In this document: piece by piece, positions 6,975 through 7,519 of the stretch
Layout: each line of letters starts with the position of its first letter
Numbering within the stretch: the stretch's first letter is position 1
From: Methanosphaera sp.
GTDB taxonomy: Archaea > Methanobacteriota > Methanobacteria > Methanobacteriales > Methanobacteriaceae
Assembly: GCA_017430835.1 (NCBI GenBank)
Contig: JAFRMD010000068.1
Location: 1 to 7,519, forward strand
DNA length: 7,519 nt
Direction: 5' to 3'
Notes under the pieces: generated by a model
Seen by the model: the letters and a program-made list of their open reading frames with translations, nothing else
What the model was told of the DNA's origin: nothing
The model's database searches: none
Translations under genes and position numbers: made by a program

Positions 6975-7039
6975 ACACAAACAACTAAAACAATTAATAC
7001 TCTCATAATAAAATGATTAAACTCCATTAAATGTGCATA

Positions 7040-7079
7040 AGTTAATAAATAACCTATTAACTCCTTACTTCCTTTTTTT
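7040..7079 (+). terminator. Hairpin plus T7 terminator of the exported-protein gene
   Basis: GTTAATA (7041-7047) pairs perfectly with TATTAAC (7055-7061), plus an outer A-T pair, around a 7-base loop. A pyrimidine-rich stretch and a T7 run (7073-7079) follow. It begins about 65 bases after the stop codon. The T-tract is the part most likely to matter in archaea. Confidence 0.55.
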
Positions 7080-7296
7080 GGATGATTGAATAGATATGAT
7101 TCATTTTAAAAGCATGTTCTATTGATATAGGACTTTCAAATTAATTCTCCTTTTGATTTCCACATGTTTTAACCTATTTTTCAAAACATTATACATTATT
7201 AAACATTTAAGCACTTTTATAAGGCAGTGTTCAGAATTTTACTGATAAAACATAGTTGTATTACTTTTATATTTATTAATAATACTTATTTTTTTA

Positions 7297-7342
7297 TTTA
7301 CAGTTGAAATTGACCTTCATTAATTTTTTACAGAACTGTAAA
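7297..7342. promoter_or_regulatory. TTTACAG dyad and direct repeat
   Basis: TTTACAG-AA-CTGTAAA (7327-7342) is a perfect 16-base dyad, and the half-site TTTACAG occurs again at 7297-7303, exactly 30 bases upstream, close to three helical turns. The site is about 40 bases before the TATA-like box at 7384. A T7 run follows (7346-7352), so a weak terminator is an alternative reading, but the 2-base loop makes a poor RNA hairpin. Confidence 0.35.
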
Positions 7343-7383
7343 TCGTTTTTTATTTTCTTGTACTAAATTAATAGTTGTTATTA

Positions 7384-7427
7384 TTATATTATTATCATAG
7401 TTTTAATGTGTTATTTATTTTAAGGAG
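7384..7427 (+). promoter_or_regulatory. TATA-like box and Shine-Dalgarno before the right-edge gene
   Basis: TTATATTA (7384-7391) would place a transcription start near 7412, and AAGGAG (7422-7427) follows, 12 bases before the ATG at 7440. The spacing is a little long, but the order and distances fit an archaeal gene start. Confidence 0.4.
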
Positions 7428-7439
7428 AACAACCATTAA

Positions 7440-7519
7440 ATGCAGTATCTTTTACAAAATAGGTATTTATCTAATTTATTGGGATTTATGAGGTTTATGA
7501 TAATAATTAATCAATTATA
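7440..7519 (+). CDS. Possible 5' end of a gene running off the window
   Basis: An ATG opens 26 codons without a stop up to the edge. The start of the peptide (MQYLLQNRYLSNLLGF) is not recognised; residues around 13-23 are hydrophobic. Support comes from the AAGGAG and TATA-like box upstream rather than from the protein. A second in-frame ATG at 7488 is possible. With so few codons, chance openness cannot be excluded. Confidence 0.35.
   Translation, partial: MQYLLQNRYLSNLLGFMRFMIIINQL

Larger units (their letters stand above)
6975..7439. other. Intergenic region after the exported-protein gene
   Basis: These 465 AT-rich bases hold a terminator near the left, a dyad with a direct repeat around 7297-7342 and promoter-like elements at the right. 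No coding frame or RNA gene is supported in between (7080-7296 shows nothing recognisable). Confidence 0.5.

Noticed and set aside
6737..7027. 96-codon minus-strand frame, with some hydrophobic content, overlapping the exported-protein gene.
   Set aside because: It is opposite a frame with a good signal peptide, start and ribosome binding site. Its hydrophobic look comes from the complement of polar codons.
5788..7439. Search for CRISPR repeats, insertion-sequence ends or attachment sites in the intergenic regions.
   Set aside because: No regularly spaced repeats of about 30 bases, no transposase fragment and no target-site duplication with terminal inverted repeats could be seen.

Overview
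The window is very AT-rich (roughly 30% G+C by eye). Its transcription signals look archaeal: TATA boxes with purine-rich BRE-like flanks about 25 bases before the expected starts, oligo-T tracts after genes, and ribosome binding sites related to GGAGGTGAT. Coding sequences use many ATA (Ile) and AGA/AGG (Arg) codons. Together with a small exported protein of a style common in gut methanogens, this suggests Methanobacteriales, most like Methanosphaera or Methanobrevibacter. That assignment is inference from composition and gene style, not from a marker gene.

Layout, left to right. Positions 1-218 hold no supported gene, only oligo-T tracts that may end something outside the window. A TATA box at 219-229 drives a plus-strand gene (281-2584) for a 767-residue cytoplasmic protein: a long helical TPR array, a C-terminal four-cysteine zinc ribbon with a GGCC-x3-DSP signature, and a possible winged-helix end. 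It converges on a minus-strand gene (5787-2650) for a 1045-residue UvrD/Rep-type helicase. That protein carries a complete set of SF1A motifs and a C-terminal RecB-type PD-(D/E)XK nuclease with four cysteines placed as in Fe-S nucleases (AddB, Cas4). The 65-base junction holds a T-tract terminator for the helicase and, on the plus strand, an odd pair of tiny overlapping frames with a near-perfect Shine-Dalgarno.

The region 5788-6479 is a long intergenic stretch rich in inverted repeats. The helicase promoter lies at its left end. At its right end is an elaborate control region (dyads, BRE/TATA, leader hairpin) for a small plus-strand gene (6480-6974) encoding a secreted 164-residue protein of unknown function. 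A hairpin plus T7 tract at 7040-7079 probably ends that transcript. After another intergenic stretch with a 16-base dyad, a TATA-like box, an AAGGAG and an ATG introduce a possible gene that runs off the right edge (7440 onward).

The three main genes have separate promoters and are not an operon, so no joint pathway can be claimed. The helicase-nuclease most plausibly works in DNA double-strand end processing and repair, and the TPR/zinc-ribbon protein is likely an intracellular scaffold or sensor. I do not see convincing evidence for a complete new multi-gene system. The most distinctive items are the combined helicase plus Fe-S-type nuclease with unusual cysteine spacing, the TPR-zinc ribbon fusion, and the dyad-rich promoter of the exported protein.
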